Counted from the stretch's first letter, positions 35,401 through 44,634 are shown. The stretch is DNA of 64,000 nucleotides from Styela clava (GCF_964204865.1 NC_135260.1:5828001-5892000); one strand, 5' to 3'. The notes: generated by a model not told the origin, from the sequence alone. Program-made: numbers and translations.

Positions 35401-37019
35401 CGTCGATAGCGCAATTTGTTTACCTAATCCCGTGGAAGTTTCAATTCTGCTAGGGCGTCGCAAAATTTCATGATGGTGTTATAGTAAAATATTATGTGAT
35501 ATGTTTCGAGGCGCACTGAGCAAATCGCCTTCCGGAACCGCTAGCATAGCGATTAAAGCCGGCTTTTATGGAAGCACGCAAAACGGGTCTTACGATCAGA
35601 ATATACATTGTTATGCAAGCGTGATGATTCTACCGTTTAATTCTGAAAATTCGGTTTTCTGTAGATAAAGATTATTACTCCTTGGTTCAAAGAGCGTTGT
35701 GCACCCCATCTCCTTCGCGATTTCGTATTTATATTAAGCAGGCTTTTCTACCATGGCCCATTAAATTTGATTTCACTGACTGTTGTTAGATTTTGTTTGT
35801 TCGTTTATATAAAACTCATTGCAAAAAAGGTATTATATTGAAATGTATCAATGCGTACGGTATTTTTCACGGGAAGTCGCAACTTGAGCATATTTCTGGA
35901 GGTCGTCACAATACAATTAAGTTCGAAAACCAGAGAGTCCTAGTTGATAGAAAGAAATCTATTTTAGAGTTGTTAATAATCTATATGTAGCAGCTATTTT
36001 AAATGAAAACGTGCTATTAAATTGGTATCATATTTTGGTATTCATATTTCGTATATTAATCTCGTTATTCTCTACATCCCCCCAAAATAAGCCCCAGTGT
36101 TCAAAAGAAAATTGAAGACAATGTCTTTCGGGAAAACACGGTGTGATGATGTATATTCACTCGGAATCGTGAAATTATCGTTTTACACTATTTTTAATAA
36201 TTGTATTTCAAATCAAGAGTCTGAAAAAGTGCAATAGATATGGTACTTTGTGTAAAATTGGTGTTCTCTTCGCGGCCCCTAGAATCCTTTTCACGGCCCC
36301 TTCCAGGCCCGCGGCCCCTAGTTTGGGAAGCCTTGGTCTACATAAGTTAATGATTTACTTTGCCATGAAACGTTATGAATTAACAAGAGCCATATATTCA
36401 TATAAGGCTAGACACTGTGGACTGAATTATCACTTAAACAATGTCTGCCAGGGAAAATTTACCCTAAACTTTTTCCAACTCTGAGCCATTTATGATGAAA
36501 CCATTCAGGTTCCGGTTGACAAAAATTTGGACTCCAGTTTTCATGCCGGGTATTTGACTCAAAGATGGCAAAATTTCAATTGGACTCCAGTTGCAAAAGC
36601 TTCGTGGAGTATGCAAGCCTTCTGTAATTGTCTGTTGCGAATATTTATTCAACTTATGATGCTTTCAGAAATCTCGACTTAGATTATCACCATCGGAAAT
36701 TTCTGCCTTGGACAAATTCAAACTTTCAGTTCGAATCCTGGAAAGTTTGAAAATACACTCCTCAATTTTGGACTCCACAATCCTGGTTGTAAAGGGCCTT
36801 TTTTGAAACAAAACCTTGAAATTTAGTGACTTATAAAATTACCTGTAATTTTGTCAAATTGGAATGAAATAACATATTTGTATCTCGGAGAGTATTGAGT
36901 TCTTCTGTTGTCGGTGGTTTGTATAAATCACTTCCTGACAACTTGGAAGATTTCGCTGGAGGAACATCTTCCTCTAAATTTGATTCTTCATCTTCGTCAA
37001 CAAATTCAGGAGATTCCAT
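17491..37019 (-). CDS. NOL6: NOL6 (Nrap/Utp22), SSU processome protein, 24 exons
   Basis: NOL6 is the animal Utp22 homologue, acting in the nucleolus on 18S rRNA precursor processing in the small-subunit processome. Exons in transcript order: 36843-37019, 33962-34078, 33373-33477, 32834-32908, 31843-32011, 31411-31542, 30885-31051, 30291-30411, 29299-29441, 28304-28422, 27373-27550, 26367-26489, 25887-26035, 25050-25171, 24484-24611, 23893-24011, 22885-23042, 22026-22189, 21419-21571, 20736-20833, 20131-20221, 19510-19633, 18507-18701, 17491-17676. All carry GT..AG borders and matching phases, except exon 16. Diagnostic family stretches are LYKPPTTEELNTLRDTNMLF, LNQRYLRKRAVYLAYIAHYL, LLKVWLRQRELDQ, FREFWGDKSELRRFQDGSI, LKDLPLTVVSLQGV, VICHLEGSGKWPQD, RLAKRWINGQLL, LPVVGFDPVQSYLDEL and FFHNTNGGREIGVLWRPNAF. 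The product is about 1,100 residues, close to the usual size. The start MESPEF precedes an acidic N-terminus. Exon 16, taken at its conserved acceptor, is one base too long (see findings); a downstream acceptor (exon 23893-23992) restores the frame. Confidence 0.93.
18291..18497. mobile_element. Mariner-like MITE abutting a NOL6 splice donor
   Basis: It starts CAGGGTGTCCGTAAAGT and ends ACTTTATGGACACCCTA, with TA on both sides. A second copy lies at 49771-49976 and a degraded one at 37301-37467. Its right end is 9 bases from NOL6 exon 23. Confidence 0.78.
19068..19335. repeat. Unclassified interspersed repeat, copy 1
   Basis: It matches 43748-44033 over its length, with identical phrases such as GACATAATTCATCCAAAATC, AGGCTTCTGGTCCGAGATAT, GATGAATGCACA and ACCTATCAACATACTTACC. 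No inverted ends or tRNA boxes were found. This copy lies in a NOL6 intron. Confidence 0.65.
22497..22622. mobile_element. Hybrid MITE fragment in NOL6 intron
   Basis: CCCCGAACTCGTAATAGCAC and TGGCCTAACCCTAACATGGT come from the copy A family, while GTCCGCCATCTTGGTTCACA and CTATGGGAGCG match the right end of the 238-460 family. This shows the two families share internal sequence. Confidence 0.6.
24655..24730. repeat. SINE fragment in NOL6 intron
   Basis: Phrases GGGGAGAGGAAGCTGAT, TACCAGCCAATATCTGGTAT and GGAATTAGTTGACCAGTTAT follow the SINE body order. Confidence 0.5.
25666..25817 (-). mobile_element. GGCGCTCC MITE, reverse, internally deleted
   Basis: Read on the minus strand it runs from GGCGCTTCGGAAGTGTGTGT to the GGGAGTACC end. 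About 45 bases of its left flank (ATACATGCTTAATTCTGATT...) are also repeated next to the copy at 27132. Confidence 0.65.
27132..27312 (-). repeat. Second copy of the 25616-25800 segment
   Basis: It carries the same flank and the same MITE piece as 25616-25800 with scattered changes (GGGTACTGCCGTGGTGTGTG versus GGGTACTCCCGTGGCGTGTG), ending at TCTCCATATTGG. Both copies sit in NOL6 introns about 1.5 kb apart. Confidence 0.65.
28618..28846. mobile_element. MITE, second copy of the 238-460 family
   Basis: Ends GCTCCCGAAGTATGCGAACC and GGTTCGCATACTTCGGGAGC are perfect inverses, with AAGATGGC next to them. The core GACTAGCCAAGAGCCTCCCG is the same as in the first copy. It lies in a NOL6 intron. 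Confidence 0.8.
29536..29640 (-). repeat. SINE 3' part, adjacent copy
   Basis: It begins (plus strand) with a TAGGATAGGA tail and continues TTTACATATTTATC, GGAAGAGGAGAGCCGATAAG and ACCAGTTAGGCGGG, matching the left part of the SINE that starts 60 bases further on. Confidence 0.6.
29697..30029 (-). repeat. tRNA-derived SINE, near full length
   Basis: On the minus strand it opens with a tRNA-like head: A-box-like GTGTGGCTCAACGGGCTAGG and B-box GGTTCGAATCCC, about 50 bases apart, followed by CATGCAGGGATGG. The body carries GGTTCACGTAACCGCTGGTC and GGTTACGGCTTCCTCCACCA. A 20-base A run (29812-29831) interrupts it, then come conserved tail phrases ending CCCGGGATAAATATG and a TCCTATCC-type tail. 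The head is an RNA polymerase III promoter in this class. It sits in a NOL6 intron, same strand as the gene. It is the best copy for defining the family; pieces occur at 716, 15725, 17124, 24655, 31711, 59020 and 60180. Confidence 0.85.
31149..31360 (-). mobile_element. GGCGCTCC MITE, reverse copy in NOL6 intron
   Basis: Landmarks AGGCTAGGGTTAGGCCATGG, GAGTTCTGGGACTGTCTGTG, TTAGCCAAGTGAATATACCC and TACACAACTTGATGTAAAAT appear in inverted order relative to copy A, ending TTCTGGAGCG. Confidence 0.7.
31711..31800. repeat. SINE fragment in NOL6 intron
   Basis: GGGGATTTACATATTCATCC, GGGATTAGTTAGCCAGTTAT and TTCCAGATGCATGGACTTGA are SINE body phrases. Confidence 0.6.
32290..32808. repeat. Fragment of the CCGTATTTTCTCG element with CCAAT tandem units
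   Basis: The right part (TTATCGTGAGAACTTGGTAT to the end ATACGG) matches 41540-41760. The left part holds at least four diverged units with ACCAATCACAGACTGTACAA (about 32330, 32390, 32483 and 32519) and repeated ACAAGCGA. It lies in the NOL6 intron before exon 4. Confidence 0.65.
34138..36335. mobile_element. hAT-type element, 2.2 kb, exact 8-bp target duplication
   Basis: It starts CGGGGCTTCCCAAACTTTTG and ends CTAGTTTGGGAAGCCTTG, flanked by GTCTACAT on both sides (34130-34137 and 36336-36343). GCGGCCC-rich subterminal blocks are present. Although 2.2 kb long, it has no transposase-like reading frame. It fills most of NOL6 intron 1. Confidence 0.85.
34872..35640 (+). repeat. 312-bp tandem repeat inside the hAT element
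   Basis: GTGATATGTTTCGAGGCGC recurs at 34872, 35185 and 35496, giving periods of 313 and 311 bp over about 2.5 copies. Each unit contains TTTATGGAAGCACGCAAA-type and GCAATTTGTTTACCTAATCC sequence, and two carry the CCGTGTTTCCCC end of the MITE family at 8023, here with AATAAGTCC. Confidence 0.85.
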
Positions 37020-37300
37020 GTCTATTCGTCAATTTTTATATTAACAACTTCAGGAGAAAGAAACAAAAAATTAGAAAAATAGGAACAAGAAATGTTGCTC
37101 GATGTATGAAAACACAAATATTATCAAACACTAACATATATCCAACAATATTGTTTGGAATTAGTCTTCTTGTAAGCAAGACACCATTTAAGGATTCCGA
37201 CACATAACAATCTGAGCTAACGACATCAGAATAGACCATTTATAAATTAGTGTGATACCAAAATTTTCCTTATACCAGCTTAATACAAGCTAGAACAACC

Positions 37301-37467
37301 CAGGGTGTCCATGAGAAATTAGAATTTTATATTATAACCTGCAATGAAAGATCTCACTTCTCAATGAACCAACAAGTATTTCAAGCAATTTTTCTAATTA
37401 TAAATGAAAAACTGACTTCAGGTCATTCTGTAACAAATCCAAAAAACCTTATTTGACAGTGGACATT
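37301..37467. mobile_element. Degraded mariner-like MITE
   Basis: It starts CAGGGTGTCCATGAGAAATT and ends CAGTGGACATTCCT, resembling the ends at 18291-18497. It lies between UQCC2 and NOL6 and is degraded. Confidence 0.4.
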
Positions 37468-37537
37468 CCTAAAATATTGCTGACTTTAGAACAATGTTTG
37501 AATTCTATCAATAAACTCAAGAGACGCAGCAAGAAAT

Positions 37538-37840
37538 TCATTTCATTTTCTTTAAAATATAATCCACAGCTTGTGAAATATTATCTTCAGAAAATAACGA
37601 ATATCCAACATTTTTTCTTCTAGGATATTTCTTTTTATAAACATTTTGTTGCATTCTGTGTAAACTTTCATAAATCTTTTCGCACTTTTCAACGTCTTCA
37701 ATTTGCGTTGTTTCTCTATGCCGAAAAGTGTTTTTTACTTCGCGCTCAAGAACGGTTCCAAGATCTTTATCTAGTTTTGCCAATGAAGGATTTTTCGGCC
37801 ATTTCTTCGAAACATCTAAAAACCTTTTATATCTTGACAT
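37538..37840 (-). CDS. UQCC2: UQCC2 (complex III assembly factor 2), 100 aa, single exon
   Basis: UQCC2 (Mnf1, related to yeast Cbp6) is a mitochondrial factor that, with UQCC1, supports cytochrome b synthesis and early assembly of ubiquinol-cytochrome c reductase. The protein begins MSRYKRFLDVSKKWPKNPS and carries FRHRETTQIEDVEKCEKIYE, SLHRMQQNVYKKKYPR, the conserved core of the family. I chose the second in-frame ATG (37840) because homologues begin directly with the SRYxRFL segment; an ATG nine codons upstream (37867) is possible. The C-terminus is shorter than in vertebrates. It lies 518 bp upstream of NOL6 on the same strand, too far for a tight operon. Confidence 0.88.
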   Translation of the reverse strand: MSRYKRFLDVSKKWPKNPSLAKLDKDLGTVLEREVKNTFRHRETTQIEDVEKCEKIYESLHRMQQNVYKKKYPRRKNVGYSLFSEDNISQAVDYILKKMK

Positions 37841-38785
37841 TTGGAGAATATATGATGAATGTCCCACTCACTCAGTATTTGGTATAGCCTATATCTATAG
37901 AATATCTGATCATATTTAACCTAGTATCAAAAACATATCAATTAGCCAATCATCAAAGCAATGCAGAAACAATTGAAAAACGAAACTAAAAAAATTACAA
38001 GTCAGTCTCAAAAATCGCTTTCAAAATTAGTTCGAAATAGCCATAGACTGAGTACAATGAAGAGCATGGTCTATCCTTGTTCATTCATTATCAAATCAAT
38101 TTGGTTATAAAATATAGTGAGCAAGCAAACCAGCCTTTTATATTCAATAATATTAGGTCAGTATGAAACAGCAATTAACAACAGTACTATTGTAATATAA
38201 ATTTTTTGGACAAGGTATGGTTGTTTTTCACAATATTATAAATACACATATTCTTGTAAATCTGAGTTTTTCTACATTTTTTTGCCGAATAATGAGAAAA
38301 CCCTGAATTACAAATAGGACAGAAGGGTGCAGTACATATCAAATATTAACAACTCTAAAAAACAAAAATGACAAAATATTTGAAAACAAGTTTCTGACAA
38401 TCTGTCTACGAATAAGGAGCGATTGAAATCTATATTCAAGGTAAATCGTTTTTGTTTGTTTGCAAACTCATAAAAGTTCATTTTCGGAATGTAAAATGTC
38501 AAGCTACTGAACATTTTTGTCAAATCAGTTGGAAAAATCTCTCTCTACAAGTACAGCAAAAGACATTTCAACAGGACAGTTTTTCCACAACGATATACAG
38601 ACAGAATGAATCGAATACAAAACACCACATGATAATAAAACTTCATATTTGAAAATTCATTCAAATCTTCAGAACCCAAATTACTTTCATCAAAATAAAA
38701 CTAGCTAGAGCACTTTGATTGTGATCATGACAAGGACATGTGGATAATTATTCCAATACAGACAATCAAAGATGTATTCTAACAA

Positions 38786-39125
38786 GGTTACAGACGATTC
38801 ATGCAGGCTTGAGTGCAGAGATACATACGCCTATCCACAACGAGCGAGGAATAAAAGTGAGATATTTCGCTGTTTTATTATTACTATTACGTTGAATTTT
38901 ATGGCCGTAAAAGCGACTAGTTTTTAAGCGAATCATTCGGGGTCTGATGCCTGATGATATGTTTTATATCAGATATACATGTTAAAAATCATGGACCGTG
39001 TTGTTTTTTCATTTATTAAAATACTTGAATAAAAATCGTACTTCGCTTCGCTTTCAAAAATGAAATATGCAATCACTGCGCCATATCTCTGCACTCGAGC
39101 TTGTGGCCGAAACGCCTGTATACTT
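38786..39125. mobile_element. Probable hAT-like element, 340 bp
   Basis: TTGAGTGCAGAGATA near the left end mirrors TATCTCTGCACTCGAG near the right, and TACAGACGATTC mirrors GAAACGCCTGTA further out. TCTAACAA flanks both sides (38778-38785 and 39126-39133). Confidence 0.65.
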
Positions 39126-39326
39126 TCTAACAATATTCCAGTGATAGATAATCATCATGAACAATCAAACTAAATATTAAAACATGGTGGCTGGATATAC
39201 AGCAGCGTAATTTCAAGCAATCAAGTTTTATATGTTGAATGAACCTAGTTATCAGGGAAGTACAAATCACAAGTTTATTCACTAAATATCAATATAATAA
39301 AAACATCAGCTGTGGTCTGTTGGGAT

Positions 39327-39453
39327 ACAATTTCATCTCATGCAGACTGAAGAAGCAATAAAGCATGACTGGCAGCATTGGTGCACTCTATTTAGGATGA
39401 GATTATTCTGCCAGGACACGCTTTATTGCTTCCTTAGTACGATATGAGATTGT
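39327..39453. repeat. Hairpin element with AATAAA in both arms
   Basis: The arms GAAGCAATAAAGC..GACTGGCAG (39352-39375) and CTGCCAGGACACGCTTTATT (from 39408) are inverted, and shorter matching sequence extends outward (CATCTCAT and ATGAGAT). AATAAA reads on both strands. It lies just 3' of DPY30. Confidence 0.7.
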
Positions 39454-39495
39454 CTCATACATTAACAGACCAGACAAAAATTTAAGCGTTGAAGA

Positions 39496-39501
39496 TTTAT
39501 T
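39496..39501 (-). terminator. AATAAA overlapping the DPY30 stop
   Basis: The last codons GAA CAA TAA ATC create AATAAA across the stop. A second AATAAA lies about 70 bases further, inside the hairpin element. Confidence 0.4.
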
Positions 39502-39832
39502 GTTCCTTCGGAGGTCCAGGCTTGAATTCATCTTTATTTTTTAACAGATATGCTGCTAAGTATTCAACAGGATTTGGTGGGCGTTCTTTAGCGAGCGTTG
39601 CAAGGCCTGATAGAAGAATTGGAACCACTGTTTGATCGAGATAAGCTCTTGTTGGGAGCGATTGTAATTCCACCATTTTTGGTGTTTTTCCAGCAGCATC
39701 CTTTTCTGCTTTTACAGTGTTTTGAACCGCAACAGCTGGACTTGGATCAGCTGTTTGGGAACCTCCTTCCTGAGCAGGTGTCGTTTCAGCCTGCATTGGT
39801 TCTGTTACTGGAGTTGTTACTTCGTCTGCCAT
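39497..39832 (-). CDS. DPY30: DPY30, core subunit of SET1/MLL methyltransferase complexes
   Basis: DPY30 is a nuclear dimeric subunit that binds ASH2L and stimulates H3K4 methylation by COMPASS-type complexes. The 111-residue product has a disordered Thr/Pro/Gln-rich N-terminus (1-55) followed by the family's helical dimerisation motif at about 58-99: [20 protein letters not shown], then [20 protein letters not shown]. The motif is almost unchanged from vertebrates. The gene is intronless here. The start is the only in-frame ATG before the motif. A transposon end lies about 140 bp upstream. Confidence 0.96.
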   Translation of the reverse strand: MADEVTTPVTEPMQAETTPAQEGGSQTADPSPAVAVQNTVKAEKDAAGKTPKMVELQSLPTRAYLDQTVVPILLSGLATLAKERPPNPVEYLAAYLLKNKDEFKPGPPKEQ

Positions 39833-40186
39833 TGTTTCAGTTTATCTTTTTGTTAGAAGATTATCAAATATTATTTACTGTTAAAAAAGGTGATTTCATA
39901 TTTATTGGACTAAAATTTTCAATTAAAATTGTGATGATAATGCAATATTAAAAATGGTAGCATCAACAGAATACCGTATTTTCTCGACTATACGCCTATC
40001 ACGAGAATAAGCCGACTCCCTAATAACAGCCTTAAAATAGTGAATTTATAAAAATTCGCATATACGCCGTTTCTACAAATCGTAACACGGCGCACGCAAC
40101 TATTACAGTCAATGATGTTCAATTCAAAATTAATATTCAAATATCGCTATTCACTACTTTCTTGTATATGGCACACACATTCTCTA

Positions 40187-40576
40187 CAGGGGTGGTGACT
40201 CCTCTACGACCCATGGGCCGGGGCTACGGCCCATCTAATTGGGCCACATGGGCCGTGGCCCATCAAGCTATGGGCCGCGGCCCCGTCAGGAAAAATTCAA
40301 TTATCTTACCAAAATTTTCAATTTATACAAAATTGTCAATATTCGAACCAAAAAATAAACTCCTGTAGTATGTGTACCAGGTTAGGGTTAGGGCAAAATT
40401 TTGTTCAGATTTTTTACATTATAGTTCTATTATGAGTTTGGGGACTGTTTGTGTTAGCCAAGTGAATAGTTTCTTTACACAACTTGATGGGCCGCGGCCC
40501 ATAGCCTGATGGTCCGAGGCCCAATTTGATGGGCCGTGGCCCCGGCCCATGGGCCGAAGAGGAGTCACCACTTCCA
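40187..40576. mobile_element. Nested hAT-like element, GGGCC-rich
   Basis: CAGGGGTGGTGACTCCTCT at the left mirrors AGAGGAGTCACCACTTCCA at the right. Many GGGCCGCGGCCC-type blocks lie inside. A clean target duplication is not seen. Confidence 0.65.
40362..40489 (-). mobile_element. Partial GGCGCTCC MITE nested in the hAT-like unit
   Basis: CTCCTGTAGTATGTGTACCA, GGTTAGGGTTAGGGC and GGGGACTGTTTGTGTTAGCC, AAGTGAATAG are the reverse-oriented right half of the family; it breaks off at ACACAACTTGATG. Confidence 0.6.
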
Positions 40577-42147
40577 CTCCACATTCTAGCGCCGCTGTCC
40601 ATATTTTGATTAAAACAATTTTCGATTATTATATTTTCTGTTTTATCGTAATGGAAGACAGCACTTGCGGCTCTAACTAAATTACTGCCAACATGAAAGG
40701 AATTAAATCAGCGCCACCGACTTGAAGTACCAAACCTATAACATGAGGACATTTTTGATTGAAAATATTTTACAATCACTATTTTATATTAACGTAGTCG
40801 AGATATCCTGAGCGGCAAGGGCAATAAATTCGGTTATTTTTCGCAAGTCTTCTCAAACATGATTGTGTAAGCTTCATATATGGGCTGATATATTTTATAA
40901 TGTATGCCAAAGTGTCTGCCGATTATTTAATTGACTTTGTATACCAGCTGTTATTTGTCTTAATCCTTTTAAAACAAGAACGTGGCCGGTGCAATGAACC
41001 ACTTCCTGCCCAGATAACAGCACTTCAGAAAGAAATCGGCTACCACGAAATAAAGTGATTGATTTATCACCCTTACGTTTATGACCTTTTCGTTTTGCTG
41101 ATTCAGGAAAAAACGGAAAACACAGCTGTTGCCTAACCCATGGACGTACAGCATAGTATTTATCACACCATATTCATATGTTATTTCAACCTTTCAGTTA
41201 CCGTAAGTGGTTGTTCAAAATGATGGGAATTACAGTTTTATTGTTAGGAATTATTATTGTGTCATTACTTCAACAGCGTGAGCGATGTCATGCATGATGC
41301 GCCGGTAAATATTTCAAATACAACGGAGAGAGATAAAGAGTGCTTATCAGCACAGCTAAAAAGGATAACATATCGTAAATGTGATTAAAATTCGGGCGTT
41401 AGTTGCTAACAACGATTGCGCACAAATGATAACGTTTTGACCACGAGACGGCTGGCCATAGATCAATGCTGTTGCTCTTATGCAAAAGATACAAACCGTC
41501 ACGTTTATGACAGACAATCACACCTGGACAAGGATCGCGTGTGTGCCTGCATGCTTTTATCGTGAGAATTAAGCATGGTTGGTAGCTGTTGCAATTACCG
41601 GCAGGTCAGCACGATATCATTTCGTTGCGTGATCAAAGTCTCGATGCGCGAAGGAGCCGATTTTTTGGTGCTATCTGAGTTATGCGAGAATAGGACGGTC
41701 CCTTAGTTGGGCAACTTTATTTTTGTGTTTTAAACTCGGCGTATTTGCGAGAAAATACGGTAGGTTACCTAATGATTAATTTATCAAAGCACTGGATTTT
41801 CGAAACATCTATAATTGCAATACCATTGCTATTTCACTTTGACCATTATAGAATAAAAACTGAAGTTTGAAACTTTCATTGATTTCTATCAATGAAATCA
41901 ACTAATTACAATAGGTCAGTTTCCTGATATCCCGATAGTTGAATACACAATCAGAAATGAGGGTGTTTACTGTTTAGCAAGACGGCAAGATGTGTCAAGA
42001 TGATTACTGCAATATTATACAGGTATAACAATCGCGAGACGTGTCAGCGATTTATTACATAACCAAATTTATTTCTGCCTGTTTCTTTTTAACGCTTCCT
42101 TTTCATTGTATATAATGTCACGTATCTGTCTAGATTTCCTTTTTAAA

Positions 42148-42341
42148 CAGTGAAAAACAAAGATAATTGTTATTTGGAACTTAACTTTGATGTAAAATAT
42201 TCAAAACGCGGCAAAATGAGAAATACTCAAAAGTATTCCCTGCGCCGTAAAGCCGCCAGAATTACTTCCGAATTTTCAAGCGCGGAGATAACATATGTTC
42301 CCAAAAAAAATAAGAAATTTGATTTTAAAATTAGTTGTTGA
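42148..42341 (+). other. Candidate exon, basic, unrecognised
   Basis: A good acceptor (CTTTTTAAACAG) is followed by an open frame of about 64 codons ending in TGA. It reads a Lys/Arg-rich peptide including MRNTQKYSLRRKAARITSEF and TYVPKKNKKFDFKIS. I recognise no family and find no partner exon, so it may be chance. Confidence 0.2.
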
Positions 42342-43338
42342 CACTATTATTAAATATATTTTAGCTTGTAATTTTTTCTGACGTTTATACTCAAATTTTT
42401 GGTCAGACTACACATAATATGTTGGTAGAATTTTACTTTCATGATCTAGTAGTATTAAAAAAAAGTTTCACAAGAACACATTTAATTTCCGTGTAGGATC
42501 ATTTATAAAAAATTCTGCCAATGCTTACAGGTTGTTTGCCAAACAGAAACACATGTTGGTATATCGGTTGCCATAAATCGCCATATATACTGTGCATTTT
42601 CGTTACTAATTGTAATTTATTTGAATTGTCATCTTTTGCAATGTCTCAGATTTCATAATTTTTGCAAGTTAATATTATAAGTATGAACACTTGTACTAAT
42701 ATTTGTTTGAAAAACATTATATTAATAAGAAAAATTATCAAAATTGTAGCAACCTTCACTTTGTCATGGAAAACAACCTTTTTATCCTGCTCGCTGACCC
42801 GTGTGAACAGGTGAATTATTCTGACATTCCATCAAAATTGCCGATTTGGGAACAAATTATTTGCTCTTGCATTCAGGCATTGGGTATCGTCATAACGAGA
42901 GCGATGTTTGTAAAGCCATGAATTATACCGGTCTCCCTCATGAACGAGTTGACGTAATGTTTAATGAATCAATAAAAGTTCTGAGTTTTTCATCATTTTG
43001 AGTTCATGATAGAAACACTGAAGTTCTATTTTATCTCTATTGCCAGAATTGTTAATAATGTTATGTCTGAGAAATGATGAAAATTTATATTGGTTCAGGA
43101 CCTTGTATTGGGTTTGGGACATGAAAAATTTGAAAATGATCATACCAGCATACACAATTTTGCATTACTGAAATCTGCCAAAAAAACATAGAATGAAGCA
43201 AAATTACTATTTTCCCATAACATTTTTTATTACATTTGAAATATAAATCACTTTAAATTAAACACCGTCAAGAGATGAAGCATATTCAGACCTGACCCGC
43301 TCTGCTGAAAAACGCAAATCCCACTCGCTGTTAAAATT

Positions 43339-43707
43339 ATGTTTTTTTGCGAATGGAATTTCAAAAATTTAAAATTTTGGGGCACACATTCGTTTGCAAT
43401 CCTCCAAGATTGTGTTAATATTTATCTCGGCTTGATTCGGTGTCTTTGTAAGTCTCCCATTCTTTCAGAGATTGAGGATCTCGAGTTTTCTTTCGATTGT
43501 TCTTGGTTCCACGGAAAGAGTGAATTATGCATCGTAATTGTGGTCGATTGGCCGCATTGTGGTCCAATGGCTATTGAAATAGCCTATCTCTTGCCATGTC
43601 AGAAAACCTCGAAGCAATGTTCTTGTATTTCAGATATCGCACAGTTGATTCTGTACTCCAATTTGAAGAAAATTGCTGCATTAGAAAAACTAAAACAATA
43701 TAAATAA
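43339..43707 (+). CDS. Hypothetical small ORF or terminal exon, unrecognised
   Basis: An open frame of 122 codons ends in TAA. The part after a strong acceptor (CCCATTCTTTCAG, exon would start at 43469) is more protein-like: IEDLEFSFDCSWFHGKSEL, CIVIVVDWPHCGPMAIEIAY and a Lys-rich end KKIAALEKLKQYK. If it is an exon, its upstream partners are not clear; 42703-42921 is open on the same strand. I do not recognise the family. Confidence 0.3.
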   Translation: MFFCEWNFKNLKFWGTHSFAILQDCVNIYLGLIRCLCKSPILSEIEDLEFSFDCSWFHGKSELCIVIVVDWPHCGPMAIEIAYLLPCQKTSKQCSCISDIAQLILYSNLKKIAALEKLKQYK

Positions 43708-43747
43708 GTAAATTTGTGTACGCTGCCTATCAAGAGTCAATAAACGA

Positions 43748-44033
43748 GAATATCGGTCGGAGACCGAAGACTTATCGATTGAAACTGCGGTTTTGATTCA
43801 TGACTCTTTAGTGACACCGCCTGTGCCATCACTAACTAATTAATAACACTCTAATTATATGACATAATTCATCCAAAATCGATAGGCTTCTGGTCCGAGA
43901 TATGATGAATGCACATGCATAATTTGGAGCAGATGTAACCTCGCTTTAGTGAGATATCGCGTGCATCTAACAGAAAGACAGACAAATACCTATCAACATA
44001 CTTACCGATCAAGATCGATAAGTAATAAACATT
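43748..44033. repeat. Unclassified interspersed repeat, copy 2
   Basis: It matches 19068-19335 throughout, including AGGCTTCTGGTCCGAGATAT and TATCAACATACTTACCGATC. Here it has an extra CAGAAAGACAGACAAATAC. It lies upstream of HDHD3. Confidence 0.65.
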
Positions 44034-44634
44034 ACTTGACGCTTTCAATAGAGTATAGATTGGACATTATTAATATATAATTATTGGAGTTGAAAAAACA
44101 CTAATTAAGAGGAAGTAGATGTAATGAAATGCGAATGGGGAACAAATAAACCCTAATGGGCTCTGGTATTGTCGTCATCTGGCTTGGAGGAACACTGAAG
44201 CCAAATTTTTAGATTCCAGTAATTCTGACAGATTCAGATAATTTATTTTTGTCGTGCAATTTCAGATACTGTTAAATTATGGCTGCACTTCCAACACTCA
44301 CATTCATTTCCATTCAAGAATGATCCAATGTGGTATGCTTCAATTTATATCAAAATTACCATGGTGATTAGTATAAAATGTACATAACCTTTAAATATAG
44401 TGAGAGTTAAAATAATAGATCAGTTCAACAATTTATTCATGTATTTTTTGTTGAGTGGTAACAGTTGGTTAATATTTTTCGTTCCAAGTTCATTATTCAG
44501 TTATTGTTGAAACGAACAAACTTGGAATATATATAGCTTAAATTTGGCACCTGTTTCTAGGCCGTTATTAAGATATATATTTTCGTTATCCAGTATACTA
44601 AACTAAAGGTTTTAGGTAATTGTGATATGCCGTG

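Larger units (their letters stand above)
37868..39496. other. Spacer between UQCC2 and DPY30
   Basis: AT-rich spacer with no recognised exon on either strand. It contains a probable hAT-like unit at 38786-39125 and a hairpin element at 39327-39453. Confidence 0.5.
39974..41760. mobile_element. TA-flanked inverted-ended element, 1.8 kb
   Basis: Left end CCGTATTTTCTCGACTATAC and right end GTATTTGCGAGAAAATACGG are inverted (13 exact bases, then partial), with TA on both sides (39972-39973 and 41761-41762). No transposase frame is present. Other units are nested in it at 40187 and 40362. A partial relative is at 32290-32808. Confidence 0.75.

Noticed and set aside
34138..36335. Autonomous hAT transposon
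   Set aside because: Despite its length no long frame or transposase motif is present; the interior is tandem repeat and short open stretches.
37020..37537. UQCC2-NOL6 operon
   Set aside because: Same strand, but a 518-bp gap containing a probable MITE is too wide for the tight spacing of known animal operons.
39598..39951. Plus-strand 117-codon frame
   Set aside because: It is the antisense shadow of DPY30.
43261..43338. Exon start after CATATTCAG at 43291
   Set aside because: The frame of the downstream open region meets a stop (TGA in GCTGAAAAACG) before it; only the acceptor at 43468 or the ATG at 43339 keeps the frame open.
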